A DNA stretch of 44,548 bases. Origin: Massilia sp. (GTDB lineage Bacteria > Pseudomonadota > Gammaproteobacteria > Burkholderiales > Burkholderiaceae_D). Below are positions 1-8,722 of this stretch, in pieces. Within the stretch, counting starts at the first letter, position 1, and every line of letters begins with the position of its first letter. The translations under genes were made by a program, and so were the position numbers. Below the pieces are notes generated by a model that saw only the letters and a list, made by a program, of their open reading frames with translations, made no database searches and was not told where the DNA came from. Location of the stretch: contig JAQGLR010000114.1 in assembly GCA_028292765.1 (NCBI GenBank), positions 1-44,548 on the forward strand. The letters are read 5' to 3'.

Positions 1-1473
1 GTCGAGCAGCTTCACGCCGAAGGGGGCAAACAGCTTTGCCAGCGGGATATCCTCGGTGCCGCGCACGTACTTCTCGAACAGGGGGCGCAGCCTGAGGCCA
101 CTGACTTCGTCGAACAGCGCTTCCACCTCCTGCTCGGTCACGCCGCGGCCGGCGCCCGCGTAGAAATCGCGCCCGTAGCGCTCCCACAGCGCGCGCATGA
201 CGTCGTCGAGCGACTTCGCGCCGCCGGTCTTGGCGCGGATCGTCAGGTCGAACGCCAGTGCGATCAGCGAACCCTTTGTGTAATAGCTGATGATCGCATT
301 CGGCGCATTCTCATCCTGGCGGTAGTACTTGCTCCACGCGTCGAAGCTCGACTCGGCCACGCTCTGCTTGGTGCGGCCGCTGCCGCGCAATACGCCGCCC
401 ACGGTTTTGCCGAGCAGTTTCAGATACGTCGCTTCGCCGATAATGCCGGCACGGACCAGCATCAGGTCGTCGTAATAGCTGGTGAAGCCCTCGAACAGCC
501 ACAGCAGCGGCGTGTAATTTTCGACTTGCAGGTCGTAGGGCGCGAAGACCGCCGGCTTGATGCGCTTGACGTTCCAGGTATGGAAGTATTCGTGGCTGCA
601 CAGCCCGAGGAATTTCAAATAGCCTTCGTTCGGTTCGCTTGACGTGGGCGTGGCGCTGCTCGGCAGGTCGGCGCGCGCGCAGATCAGCGCGGTCGAGGCG
701 CGGTGCTCGAGGCCGCCGTAACCGTCGCCCACCGCCATCGTCATGAACACGTAGCGCTCGATGGGCGCGCGCTTCGTTTCCGGTTCAAACAACGCGATCT
801 GCGCCTCGCAAATCGCTTTCAGATCGACCTGCAGGCGCGCCATGTCCAGGTTCGGCACCAGGCCCGTGATGACGATGTCGTGCGGGACGCCATGCGCCTT
901 GAAGCTCGCCAGCGCGAAATCGCCCATCGCCACCGGATGGTCGATCAATTCGTCGTAATTCGTCGCGACATAGGTGCCGAAGCCGTAGCGCTTCGCGCCC
1001 AGCTCCTTCATGGCGGTGGCCACGCGCCAGCTTTTCGCCATCGGGTTGGCCGGGCGCTGGATGTCCACCTCGTGCGCGCCCTCTTCCTGGCCGACCACGC
1101 GCAGGAACACGCTGGTGCCGTTGAAGAAGCCATGCGTCTGGTCGAGGTGCGCGGCGCGCACCGACAGGTCCCAGGCATAGACTTCGTAGTGGAGCGTGAG
1201 CGGGCCGGCGACCGGCGCCGCCTGCCATGCGTGCTTGTCCAGCTTCGCCAGCTTCACCGCGGCGCCGTTCGATTCGGCGCGGATGCGCACGATGTTGCGC
1301 GCGAACTCGCGGATCATGTAGCTGCCCGGGATCCAGGCCGGCAGTGCGAACACCTGTCCATCGGCGCTCGGCGCCGGAACGGTCACCGTGACGTTGAACA
1401 GGTGTCCTGCCAGGTCTTTCGGGACGATGGTGTAATGAATCGCGGGCTGTTTGATCGAGGCTGTTTTTTTCAT
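1..1473 (-). CDS. M61 family metallopeptidase (glycyl aminopeptidase-like), 3' end cut by window edge
   Basis: Metalloprotease of the M61 family, which removes N-terminal residues, often Gly or Ala. The reading frame is open from an ATG at 1473 through the left edge, so about 491 residues are visible. The zinc site HEYFH (H294, E295, H298) and the downstream FEGFTSYY segment, which should carry the third zinc ligand, are both present. The N-terminal beta-rich domain typical of the family precedes them. The C-terminal PDZ domain usual in M61 proteins would lie beyond position 1 and cannot be seen. No clear signal peptide is visible, so the location is uncertain. The gene lies 76 bases downstream of the mocA-like gene on the same strand and may be cotranscribed with it. 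The family assignment is firm; the substrate is inferred from the family. Confidence 0.93.
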   Translation of the reverse strand, partial: MKKTASIKQPAIHYTIVPKDLAGHLFNVTVTVPAPSADGQVFALPAWIPGSYMIREFARNIVRIRAESNGAAVKLAKLDKHAWQAAPVAGPLTLHYEVYAWDLSVRAAHLDQTHGFFNGTSVFLRVVGQEEGAHEVDIQRPANPMAKSWRVATAMKELGAKRYGFGTYVATNYDELIDHPVAMGDFALASFKAHGVPHDIVITGLVPNLDMARLQVDLKAICEAQIALFEPETKRAPIERYVFMTMAVGDGYGGLEHRASTALICARADLPSSATPTSSEPNEGYLKFLGLCSHEYFHTWNVKRIKPAVFAPYDLQVENYTPLLWLFEGFTSYYDDLMLVRAGIIGEATYLKLLGKTVGGVLRGSGRTKQSVAESSFDAWSKYYRQDENAPNAIISYYTKGSLIALAFDLTIRAKTGGAKSLDDVMRALWERYGRDFYAGAGRGVTEQEVEALFDEVSGLRLRPLFEKYVRGTEDIPLAKLFAPFGVKLLD

Positions 1474-1549
1474 GATGGCGAAGGAGTCGGCTGACTCCGT
1501 AGTGTAACGGATTCGGTCATGGCGGCAACATGGCGGCCAGCACCAATTT

Positions 1550-2143
1550 TCAGAGGTCGGCGGGGGTATCGATGTCGCGGAAGATTCCGCCGTCATGCAC
1601 CTCGACCTCGGTCACACGGGAAGACTTGAGCAGCGCGCGCGCGCCCGCGTCCCCCTCCAGCGCCAGCAGCGCCGCCAGGTGGGCGGCGCCAAAGGCGACG
1701 GGATTGCCGCGCCGGCCTTTCATGACCGGCGCGGCAATGCCGGCGCCGCCGGCCAGGGCATCGAGCAGCGCGCGCATCGTTTCAGGTTTTACATAGGGCA
1801 TGTCGCCCAGCGCCACCAGCCAGGCATCGGCCTCCTTGAGGGAATAAGTGAGCGAATGGCGGATCGCGTGCACCAGCGAGGCCGCCATGCCGCTGTCGGC
1901 CGTATCGCACACCGTGACCTCGCAGCCGAGCGCGCGCAGCGCATCGGCCACGCCGCCGCCGGCGGGCGGCAATACGGGCGGCACGACGGCGACGACGCGG
2001 GGAAGGACGGCGAGGAGATGGCGCGCGCTGGCCACCACGACCGGGTCGCCACTGGCGAGGGGTTGGAGCAGCTTGTTGCGGCCGCCCGCCGGATCGAAGC
2101 GGCGCCCGCGGCCGGCCGCGAGCAGGATGCCGACCGCATTCAC
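1550..2143 (-). CDS. mocA: MocA-like molybdenum cofactor cytidylyltransferase / nucleotidyltransferase
   Basis: Probable nucleotidyltransferase that transfers CMP to molybdopterin, giving the cytosine dinucleotide cofactor used by xanthine-oxidase-family enzymes. The 197-residue protein starts with the family signature ILLAAGRGRRF followed by a Lys in the expected place. It has the LGDMPYVKPET segment (metal/nucleotide site) and the PVMKGRRGNPVAF motif seen in MocA/MobA-like proteins. Length matches the family (about 190-200). It starts 12 bases after the stop of the [2Fe-2S] subunit gene, so the two are almost certainly cotranscribed. That pairing supports a MocA role rather than MobA (GMP transfer). 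The alternative is another NTP-transferase of the same fold. Confidence 0.85.
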   Translation of the reverse strand: MNAVGILLAAGRGRRFDPAGGRNKLLQPLASGDPVVVASARHLLAVLPRVVAVVPPVLPPAGGGVADALRALGCEVTVCDTADSGMAASLVHAIRHSLTYSLKEADAWLVALGDMPYVKPETMRALLDALAGGAGIAAPVMKGRRGNPVAFGAAHLAALLALEGDAGARALLKSSRVTEVEVHDGGIFRDIDTPADL

Positions 2144-2155
2144 CGGGCGCCCGCC

Positions 2156-2626
2156 TTATGCGAGGGTAGTCGCGGCATCCTTGATCGCCGCACGGATGCG
2201 CTGGTAGGTGCCGCAGCGGCAGATGTTGCCGCTCATGGCGGCGTCGATATCGGCGTCGTCCGGGGTGCGATTAAGGCGCAGCAGTGCCGTCGCACTCATC
2301 ACCTGCCCGCTCTGGCAATAGCCGCACTGCGGCACGTCGTGGCGGATCCAGGCGTCCTGCACGGCCTTGCCGACAGGGTCCTGGCCAATGGCCTCGATCG
2401 TCGTGATCTTGCGGCCGGCGGCGCTGGCTACCGGCGTGACGCAGGCGCGCACCGGTTCGCCGTCCAGGTGGACGGTGCAGGCGCCGCACAGGGCGGCGCC
2501 GCAGCCGAACTTGGTGCCGGTCAGGTTCAGGTTGTCGCGCAGCGCCCACAGGATGGGCGTGGACGGATCGACCTCGACGCCAACATCGCGGCCGTTGATG
2601 TTCAGCCGGACCATGCGCTGATCCAT
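2156..2626 (-). CDS. [2Fe-2S]-binding small subunit of a xanthine-oxidase-family hydroxylase (IorA-like)
   Basis: Small electron-transfer subunit of a molybdenum hydroxylase, about 156 residues. The plant-type ferredoxin loop [13 protein letters not shown] and its later Cys form the first cluster. QCGYCQSGQ and CRCGTY in the C-terminal helical domain form the second. This is the isoquinoline 1-oxidoreductase alpha / CoxS-like family. The gene follows dsbC with almost no gap (stop TAA, then GTG-ATG). I take the ATG at 2626; GTG 2629 and ATG 2614 are possible. No molybdopterin large subunit is adjacent: dsbC lies upstream and the mocA-like gene downstream. The only large subunit in the window (39057-41348) has its own small subunit. 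The partner of this protein is therefore unknown. Confidence 0.9.
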   Translation of the reverse strand: MDQRMVRLNINGRDVGVEVDPSTPILWALRDNLNLTGTKFGCGAALCGACTVHLDGEPVRACVTPVASAAGRKITTIEAIGQDPVGKAVQDAWIRHDVPQCGYCQSGQVMSATALLRLNRTPDDADIDAAMSGNICRCGTYQRIRAAIKDAATTLA

Positions 2627-2629
2627 CAC

Positions 2630-3346
2630 TTACTTGATCGACTGCAGCTTCGTTTCGAGCGTCGGCAGGTCGACCGCGCCCGGGATGCGGGTGCCGTCGG
2701 TGAAGAAGATCGCCGGGGTGCCCGTGATGTTCAGCTTCTGGCCAAGTTCGACGACCTTCGCGTTCGGCGTCTCGCAGTTCGCTGGCGCCGCAGGCGGCAC
2801 CTTGTTGTTGATCATCCAGTCGTCCCAGGCCTTGACCCGGTTCGGCGCGCACCAGATGTTCTTCGACTTCGTGAACGAATCCTCGTTCAGGATGTTGTAC
2901 ATGAAGGTGTAGATGGTGACGTTGTTCAGGTCCTTGAGCGTGGTCTGGCGCAGGCGCTTGCAGTAGCCGCAGTTCGGGTCTTCGAACACGGCGATCACGC
3001 GCTTGCCGTCGCCCTTGACCTGCTTGAGCGCCAGGTTCAATGGCAGCTCGGAGAACTTGATCTTGTTCAGGTCGTCGATGCGCGCGCGCGTCAGGTTCTT
3101 CGAGGTCTTGGCGTCGAACACGTGGCCGATGAACAGGAACTCGGCCTTCTTGTCGGTGTACAGGATGTCGCCGCCGACGCGCAACTCGTACAGGCCGCTG
3201 TAAGGCGTTTCGCTGATCGACTCGATCCTGGCGCCGCCCAGGCGCGGCTCGATGTTCTTGCGGATGTTCGCTTCAACATTGTTTTCGGCGCCGACACACG
3301 AGGCCATCATCCCCAGCGCCAGCAGCGCGGCGATCTTGGTTTTCAT
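2630..3346 (-). CDS. dsbC: Thiol:disulfide interchange protein DsbC (disulfide isomerase)
   Basis: Periplasmic disulfide isomerase, 238 residues. The N-terminus (MKTKIAALLALGMMASCVGA) is a signal peptide, probably cut after VGA; the Cys before it makes a lipoprotein reading possible but weak. The N-terminal dimerisation domain is followed by a thioredoxin-fold domain with the active site CGYC in EDPNCGYCKRL, the redox pair typical of DsbC. The segment TGTPAIFF carries the cis-proline loop. The ATG at 3346 has an AGGATC ribosome site; the codon just before it is GTG. It is first in a tight group with the [2Fe-2S] subunit and mocA-like genes. The reducing partner DsbD is not in the window. Confidence 0.95.
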   Translation of the reverse strand: MKTKIAALLALGMMASCVGAENNVEANIRKNIEPRLGGARIESISETPYSGLYELRVGGDILYTDKKAEFLFIGHVFDAKTSKNLTRARIDDLNKIKFSELPLNLALKQVKGDGKRVIAVFEDPNCGYCKRLRQTTLKDLNNVTIYTFMYNILNEDSFTKSKNIWCAPNRVKAWDDWMINNKVPPAAPANCETPNAKVVELGQKLNITGTPAIFFTDGTRIPGAVDLPTLETKLQSIK

Positions 3347-3394
3347 CACAATCTGATCCTAATTTAATTAAATACCGGCGGATTACCAGCAGGG

Positions 3395-4651
3395 TTACTT
3401 GCCGATGGCGTGCGCCATCAGGCGCTGCTTTACGAAGGGCAATTTATCGAGCAAGTTTAGCCCCAAATTACGCGCGATGCGCACGGGTTCCAGGTTGGCG
3501 CTGAACAAACGTTCGAGGCCGTCGGTGGCCAGTTGCATGAGTAGCACGTCTTCCTTGCGCGCCCGTGCATAGCGCGCCAGCACCCGCTCGTCGCCGGGTC
3601 CGCGGTGTTCTTCGCGCCCGGCCACCACGCGCAGCAGGTCGACGATGTCGCCAAAACCCAGGTTCATGCCGTGCCCGGCCAGCGGATGCACGGCGTGGGC
3701 GGCATCGCCGACCAGGGCCACGTGCGGGGCGGTCAGCGCGTGCGGGCGCACCAGGGCGAGGGGCACCGACTTGCTCGATTCAGGCTGCAATGGCTTGAGC
3801 GTGCCGAGCGCCTCGTCGGCGTACTCGCACAGGCGGATCGCGAGTTCGCCCATCGACTCGTCCATCAGTTGGGCGGCCAGGGTTTCCGGCGCCGACCACA
3901 CCAGCGAGACGCGCTTGCCCGGCAGCGGCAGCAGCGCAATGATGCCGTCGGCGCAGGTGAACCACTGGTGGGCCACGCCATGGTGCGGCTTTTCGCAGGA
4001 AAAATTGGTGACGATGGCGCGCTGGTGGTAGGAGCGGTAATCGATGCCGATGTCGCACTGGCCGCGCACCCAGGAATCGCGCCCGTCGGCGCCGACGACC
4101 AGTCTGGCGTCGACCCGGCGCCCGTCTTCGAGTTCGATGGCAGCGCCTTCAGGCGCGCAGGCCAGGCGCACGGCGCAGCCCTGGATGACTTGCACGTTGT
4201 GCGCGAATTTCAGGGCGGCGTCGAGCGCATTATTCAGGTTACTGTCTTCGACGATCCAGGCCAGCGCCCCGGTGCGGGCGCCAAAGGCGTCAAAGCCGAG
4301 GCTGCCGCCGTCCTTGCCGTCGCCGTTCACCGCCATCGCATCGACCGGCGCCACCCGGGCCAGGTCGAGCGCGCCCCAGACCTTCAGCGAGGCGAGCAGG
4401 TCGTGGGCGGTATGGTTCAGCGCGTAGACACGGACGTCCCACGGGCGCTCGCCGCCGGCAGCGGCGCCCTCGCCTGCCGCCGGACCCGAGGCCGGGACCA
4501 GCAGCGTCACCGTATGCCCGGCCTGGGCGAAGCCGAGCGCTGCCGTCTTGGCGATGGCGCCATTGCCGACGATGCAGACGTCGCTGTGGACGCTTCCGCC
4601 GGTGCTGCCGGCGCTGCGGTATTGTGCGGTGGAGGAAGTGGGTGTCGTCAT
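3395..4651 (-). CDS. FAD-dependent monooxygenase, UbiH/UbiF/Coq6 family
   Basis: Flavin hydroxylase of the ubiquinone-biosynthesis family, about 418 residues. It has an N-terminal Rossmann segment (VCIVGNGAIAKTAALGFAQAG), the mid-protein DG motif (VVGADGRDSWVRGQ) and the FAD/ribityl motif GDAAHAVHPLAGHGMNLGF, all in the expected order. The third glycine of the usual GxGxxG is Lys here, which is seen in some UbiF-like members. Which ring position it hydroxylates cannot be told from sequence. An ATG at 4660 is also in frame, but it overlaps a minus-strand TATAAT (4664-4659). If that is a real -10 box, translation must start at 4651. The gene ends 49 bases before dsbC. Confidence 0.88.
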   Translation of the reverse strand: MTTPTSSTAQYRSAGSTGGSVHSDVCIVGNGAIAKTAALGFAQAGHTVTLLVPASGPAAGEGAAAGGERPWDVRVYALNHTAHDLLASLKVWGALDLARVAPVDAMAVNGDGKDGGSLGFDAFGARTGALAWIVEDSNLNNALDAALKFAHNVQVIQGCAVRLACAPEGAAIELEDGRRVDARLVVGADGRDSWVRGQCDIGIDYRSYHQRAIVTNFSCEKPHHGVAHQWFTCADGIIALLPLPGKRVSLVWSAPETLAAQLMDESMGELAIRLCEYADEALGTLKPLQPESSKSVPLALVRPHALTAPHVALVGDAAHAVHPLAGHGMNLGFGDIVDLLRVVAGREEHRGPGDERVLARYARARKEDVLLMQLATDGLERLFSANLEPVRIARNLGLNLLDKLPFVKQRLMAHAIGK

Positions 4652-4753
4652 GTCAATCATTATAGCGGGATGTCATCCGGGCGCTTTCGGCGCGCGTACG
4701 CGGCACTCGTCGTATGCGCCGCGCACGCGCCCGAAGAAAGTTGCAGCCGGGAC

Positions 4754-4782
4754 TTGCAGAGCCGCCGGGGGCTGGCTATAAT
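4754..4782 (+). promoter_or_regulatory. Sigma-70 promoter of the first tRNA-Phe gene
   Basis: TTGCAG at 4754-4759 and a perfect TATAAT at 4777-4782 are separated by exactly 17 bases. The -10 box ends 12 bases before the mature tRNA 5' end. This is a textbook stable-RNA promoter layout. Confidence 0.8.
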
Positions 4783-4794
4783 CATGCCTCTCTT

Positions 4795-4870
4795 GGCCTG
4801 GTAGCTCAGTTGGTAGAGCAGAGGATTGAAAATCCTTGTGTCGGTGGTTCGATTCCGCCCCGGGCCACCA
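4795..4870 (+). tRNA. tRNA-Phe (GAA), copy 1
   Basis: This 76-base tRNA has an encoded CCA end. The acceptor arms GGCCTGG and CCGGGCC pair with one G-U. The D-arm AGCTCAGTTGGTAGAGC, the anticodon loop TTGAAAA (GAA = Phe) and the T-arm GGTTCGATTCC are all intact. It is identical to the copy at 13130-13205. It has its own promoter just upstream and a terminator just downstream, so it looks like a single-gene unit. Confidence 0.97.
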
Positions 4871-4884
4871 AGAATATCCCTACG

Positions 4885-4912
4885 CAACGCCCACTCATAG
4901 AAGTGGGCGTTG
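4885..4912 (+). terminator. Rho-independent terminator of tRNA-Phe copy 1
   Basis: A perfect 11-bp stem, CAACGCCCACT (4885-4895) pairing with AGTGGGCGTTG (4902-4912), has a 6-base loop and is followed by TCGTTTCC. It starts 14 bases after the tRNA CCA end. Confidence 0.8.
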
Positions 4913-5065
4913 TCGTTTCCAGTATCGTAATCCTCGTGTCCGGTCCCCGGATGGCGGCAGATGCTTGCCTGGCACCTGGCGTTTCGCCATTGCCGCGCCT
5001 GTGCGCACGCGTTTCGTCGACCAAGCGCATAATCCTTGTGATTAAACACCAACGGGAGCACTGCG

Positions 5066-5179
5066 ATGAGCAAGAGCCAGGACAGCAAGAAGGCAACGAA
5101 GAAGGAACCAGCCAAGACCGTGAAAGAGAAAAAGGACGCGAAGAAGGTGAAAAAGGAAGAGAAGAAGCGCCAGCAATAG
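5066..5179 (+). CDS. Small lysine-rich hypothetical protein (37 aa)
   Basis: A short open frame starts at ATG 5066 and ends at TAG 5177-5179. A GGGAG ribosome site lies about 9 bases upstream. The product begins MSKSQDSKKATKK and continues with alternating K, E, A and D to the end (KKEEKKRQQ). About 40% of residues are Lys and there is no aromatic residue or Cys. It is predicted to be a highly charged, helical or disordered cytosolic peptide, perhaps binding nucleic acid. Support comes from the ribosome site, the composition, and the fit between the tRNA terminator and the convergent helicase gene. I know no function for it. It is short enough to be missed by gene finders. Confidence 0.6.
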   Translation: MSKSQDSKKATKKEPAKTVKEKKDAKKVKKEEKKRQQ

Positions 5180-5210
5180 CGCGCGCCCGGCCTCAGTCTT
5201 CCCGCCGTCC

Positions 5211-8200
5211 TCAACCCGCGGGAAGACCGAAAATCGCCTGCAGGTCGTCCAGCCCGATCCCCGGCGCCAGCCCGCCTTCGGCGTCCAGCACTGCACTCGC
5301 GAGCGCACCCTTGCGTCGCTGCATGTCCTGGATTTTTTCCTCGAGTGTGCCGCGCGCGAGCAGTTTATACACGAACACCGGCTGCTCCTGGCCGATGCGC
5401 CAGGCGCGGTCGGTGGCCTGGTTTTCGCTGGCGGGATTCCACCACGGATCGTAATGGATGACGGTATCGGCCGCAGTCAGGTTGAGCCCGACCCCGCCGG
5501 CCTTCAGGCTGATCAGGAATACGCCCACCCGACCCTGCTGGAACGCGGCGACCGGCGCGGCGCGATCCAGCGTATCGCCGGTCAGCACGGCAAACTCGAC
5601 GGCACGCACGCGCAATGCATCCGCGATCAGCGCCAGCATGCTGGTGAACTGCGAAAAGACCAGGACCTTGCGCCCCTCGCTCAGCAAGGTCTCCAGCAGT
5701 TCCATCAGCGCATCGAGCTTGGCCGATCCCGCGCCCCCGGCAGACGACCTGAGCAGGCGCGGATCGCAACATACCTGGCGCAGCTTGAGCAGGGCGTCGA
5801 GGATGACGATCTGGCTGCGCGCCAGGCCCTTGCGGTCGATCTCGTCGCGCACCTTGCGGTCCATCGCCAGGCGCACGGTCTCGTAGAGGTCGCGCTGGGC
5901 GGCGCCGAATTCGACCGGCAGCACGACTTCGGTCTTCGGCGGCAACTCGGTCGCCACCTTGTCTTTCGTGCGCCTCAGCATGAACGGCCTCACGCGCCGC
6001 ACCAGCAACTCCTTGCGCAGGCTGTCGCCATGCTGCTCGATCGGCTTGCGGAACCCGGCGTTGAACGCCTTTTCCTCGCCCAGCAGTCCCGGCATCAGGA
6101 AATGGAACTGCGACCATAACTCGCCAAGGTGATTCTGCACCGGGGTGCCGGTCAGGCACAGGCGATGGCGGGCATCGAGCAGGCGGGCGACCTGGGCCGC
6201 CTTGGCCCGGCTGTTCTTGATGTATTGCGCTTCGTCCAGGATCAGCAGGTGGTAGCGATGCTCGCGCAGCGCCTGTTCGTCGCGCCCGAGCAGGGCATAG
6301 GTGGTCAGCACCAGGTCAGCGCCGCCGATCCCGTCGAACAGCCGCGCCCGTTCCTTTCCATGCAGCAGCAAGACGCGCAAACCCGGCGCGAACCGGGCGG
6401 CCTCGGCCTGCCAGTTGCCCATCAGGCTGGTCGGGGCCACCACCAGCGCCGGCGCGTCGAGCCGGCCGGCCTCCTTTTCGACCAGGATGTGGGCCAGGGT
6501 CTGGATGGTTTTACCGAGCCCCATGTCGTCGGCCAGGATGCCGCCGAATCCGTATTCACGCAGGAACTGCATCCATGCCAGTCCGGCCTGCTGGTAAGCG
6601 CGCAATGTCGCCTGCAAGCCGGCCGGCACCGCGACCGGCCGGATGCCGTCGAACCGGTCCAGCTTGCGACCCATTTCGCGCAGGCGCTCGCCTCCCATCC
6701 AGCGCAGCTGCGCCGCCTGTTCCAGCTCGGCGAGGCGCGCGGCGTCGGTGACGGGGAGGCGCAATGCGCTGCCGATGCGTGCCGTGAAATACAGCTCCCC
6801 CAAGGTGGCGAGGATCGGCTTGACCCGACCCCATGGCAAGGCGACGCGCAGCGTATCCGGTAGTTCCACGATGAGTTCAGTGCTGTCGTCGCGCGCCGCC
6901 AGCGCTGCGGCATCGAAATCCCGCGGCGCCTTGCGGATCATTTCCAGCAACAAAGGCAGCAAGGAATAAGACCGGCCCTCGACGATGATCCCGAGCTCGA
7001 GCGCGAACCAGGCATTCGCGCCCTCCCCCTCCTCGTTCAGTTCGGCATACCAGTCCTGCGCTTCCGTGACCTCGTAGCGGTAATTGCCTTCGGTGTCGAC
7101 CTGCCAGCCTGCAGCGCGCAGGCGCGGCAAGTCCTGGCGCGCAAACGCCAGCCACGCCGCCTGCGTCGGCAACTGCAGGGCGTCCGGCCATTCATCGACC
7201 AGGGAACCGGCTGGCGGCGCCACAAACCCGAGCCCGGCGAGAACGGCGGCGGCCGCACCTTCGGCGCGCGCGTCGCGCTCGACCAGTTCGACCGTATCGC
7301 CGGCCAGCTTGCGCAGCACCGGCTCGTCGACGCCTTCGGTCGGGATGCCGTCATAGTCGAAGGACAGCAGCGCGTAATCATGCCAGTGCCATTCGCCCCG
7401 GACGACTGTCGCAAAGCTATCCAGCAGCAAGTGCGGCGTCGGCACGATGTCGCGCCGCTGGCGCGTCTGCAGCACTTGCGGCGGCGGCAGGATGCGGTCC
7501 AGCCCCTGCTCGACCAGGCGCGCCGCCATGCTTGCGCGCTGTTCCACTCCCAGGCGCGGGGCCTGCTCCACCAGGTTCAGCAGGGCGCCCGGGGGCATTG
7601 CCGCGAGCGGTTCCGGCAGCGCCAGTTCACCCATCACGTCCCCGTCCAGGTAGCACATTGGCTCGGTCGCCATGACATGCGCAAGCGGCGTTCCGTCGTC
7701 GAAGCGCCAGCACAGCCGGACCGACTCGTCGCCGGCTTCATCGGCGTGCCAGCCCAGCGCCGCGCGCCGTGGTGGCCCGGGACGAACCGTGAACAGGCCA
7801 CCGCGCTTCAGGTCGGCAACCGATGGCGCCCACAGCAGCCGGCCTTCCGCGCACAACTGGCCAAGCAAGCGGGCGCCGATCCGGCCCGCCGGCCGGATGT
7901 CGTCGACATACATGCTCCCCGCACGCAGGGCGGCCACCAGCCGGATCGGCTCTTCGTCGCCAGGGCCGACATGGGCCGGATTCAAGGCCAGCAAGCTGTA
8001 AATGTCGCTATGGATGGTGGCGCGGCCGATGCTGCCGTCCTTGCGCAGGTGCGCCTTGCACAGATGCAGGCGCGGCGCTCCGTCTCGCGGGCCGGGAATG
8101 AGTACGCAGGCAAGCCGGAATGCCGGGTTCGACGCTGCCGCCGCAGCGGGCTGCATGGACGAGCGCACCAGCGCCAGGTGTTGCAGCCAGCGCTCGGCCT

Positions 8201-8507
8201 GTGCGGGCAGGGCCGGCTCCTCTATCGTTTCGGGGCGTTCCAGGCTGGCCAGGAGCGCGGCGACGACATGCTTGCAGTTGTAGTCCATCGGGCAGCTGCA
8301 GTTGCCCGCGAACTCGACGCCATGGCGGCCGGCCTTGAGGCGGATCGCCTGCTGGTAGACGTTTCCGCCGCTGCCGCCGACTTCGCCGTCAATCCGGTTG
8401 CCGTCGCGATGAACATGCATGACCTTGCCTTGCCGGGCATACGCTTCGCCACGCGCAAAGGTAGTCAGGTCGAACTGGCGCGCGACATCCTGGAGAGTAA
8501 AGTGCAT
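5211..8507 (-). CDS. SNF2-family DEAD/DEAH helicase with N-terminal SWIM zinc finger
   Basis: Large ATP-dependent DNA translocase, 1098 residues. A SWIM zinc finger lies near the N-terminus (C70-x-C72-x5-C78-x-H80). A long middle region follows. The SNF2 ATPase core has ILADDMGLGKT (Walker A, about residue 660), the DEAQ box in LILDEAQYIKN (about 757) and the LTGTPVQNHLGELW motif. The C-terminal helicase half has VLVFSQFTSML, SLKAGGVGLNLTAADTVIHYDPWWNP and ATDRAWRIGQ. SWIM-SNF2 fusions of about 1,000-1,400 residues are common in bacteria and are thought to act in DNA transactions; the exact job is unknown. It converges with the 37-aa gene (32-base gap) and diverges from the SnoaL-like gene. 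Confidence 0.95.
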   Translation of the reverse strand: MHFTLQDVARQFDLTTFARGEAYARQGKVMHVHRDGNRIDGEVGGSGGNVYQQAIRLKAGRHGVEFAGNCSCPMDYNCKHVVAALLASLERPETIEEPALPAQAERWLQHLALVRSSMQPAAAAASNPAFRLACVLIPGPRDGAPRLHLCKAHLRKDGSIGRATIHSDIYSLLALNPAHVGPGDEEPIRLVAALRAGSMYVDDIRPAGRIGARLLGQLCAEGRLLWAPSVADLKRGGLFTVRPGPPRRAALGWHADEAGDESVRLCWRFDDGTPLAHVMATEPMCYLDGDVMGELALPEPLAAMPPGALLNLVEQAPRLGVEQRASMAARLVEQGLDRILPPPQVLQTRQRRDIVPTPHLLLDSFATVVRGEWHWHDYALLSFDYDGIPTEGVDEPVLRKLAGDTVELVERDARAEGAAAAVLAGLGFVAPPAGSLVDEWPDALQLPTQAAWLAFARQDLPRLRAAGWQVDTEGNYRYEVTEAQDWYAELNEEGEGANAWFALELGIIVEGRSYSLLPLLLEMIRKAPRDFDAAALAARDDSTELIVELPDTLRVALPWGRVKPILATLGELYFTARIGSALRLPVTDAARLAELEQAAQLRWMGGERLREMGRKLDRFDGIRPVAVPAGLQATLRAYQQAGLAWMQFLREYGFGGILADDMGLGKTIQTLAHILVEKEAGRLDAPALVVAPTSLMGNWQAEAARFAPGLRVLLLHGKERARLFDGIGGADLVLTTYALLGRDEQALREHRYHLLILDEAQYIKNSRAKAAQVARLLDARHRLCLTGTPVQNHLGELWSQFHFLMPGLLGEEKAFNAGFRKPIEQHGDSLRKELLVRRVRPFMLRRTKDKVATELPPKTEVVLPVEFGAAQRDLYETVRLAMDRKVRDEIDRKGLARSQIVILDALLKLRQVCCDPRLLRSSAGGAGSAKLDALMELLETLLSEGRKVLVFSQFTSMLALIADALRVRAVEFAVLTGDTLDRAAPVAAFQQGRVGVFLISLKAGGVGLNLTAADTVIHYDPWWNPASENQATDRAWRIGQEQPVFVYKLLARGTLEEKIQDMQRRKGALASAVLDAEGGLAPGIGLDDLQAIFGLPAG

Positions 8508-8722
8508 TTGGGTAGGCTAAAGGTCGGCATCGGTACTCCATTGTCGCCGATCTTCGTGGCGGCCTTCCTCAACCAGCGCATGCTGCTCCGTATGCACAGC
8601 GTTTCTTGTGCCAAGGCCCACCTTGCATTCCCGAAATCGCGCCCTAGGCTATAAGGAGCGACTGTCCGCGACATGACCATCCGCGATTGCCGCCGGACGG
8701 CCGCAACCCGAGGGGAAGCATC

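Noticed and set aside
1595-3367. A 590-codon open frame on the plus strand
   Set aside because: It runs antisense across three well-supported genes (mocA-like, [2Fe-2S] subunit, dsbC), is rich in Arg, Ala and Gly, and has no domain. It is an artefact of high GC.
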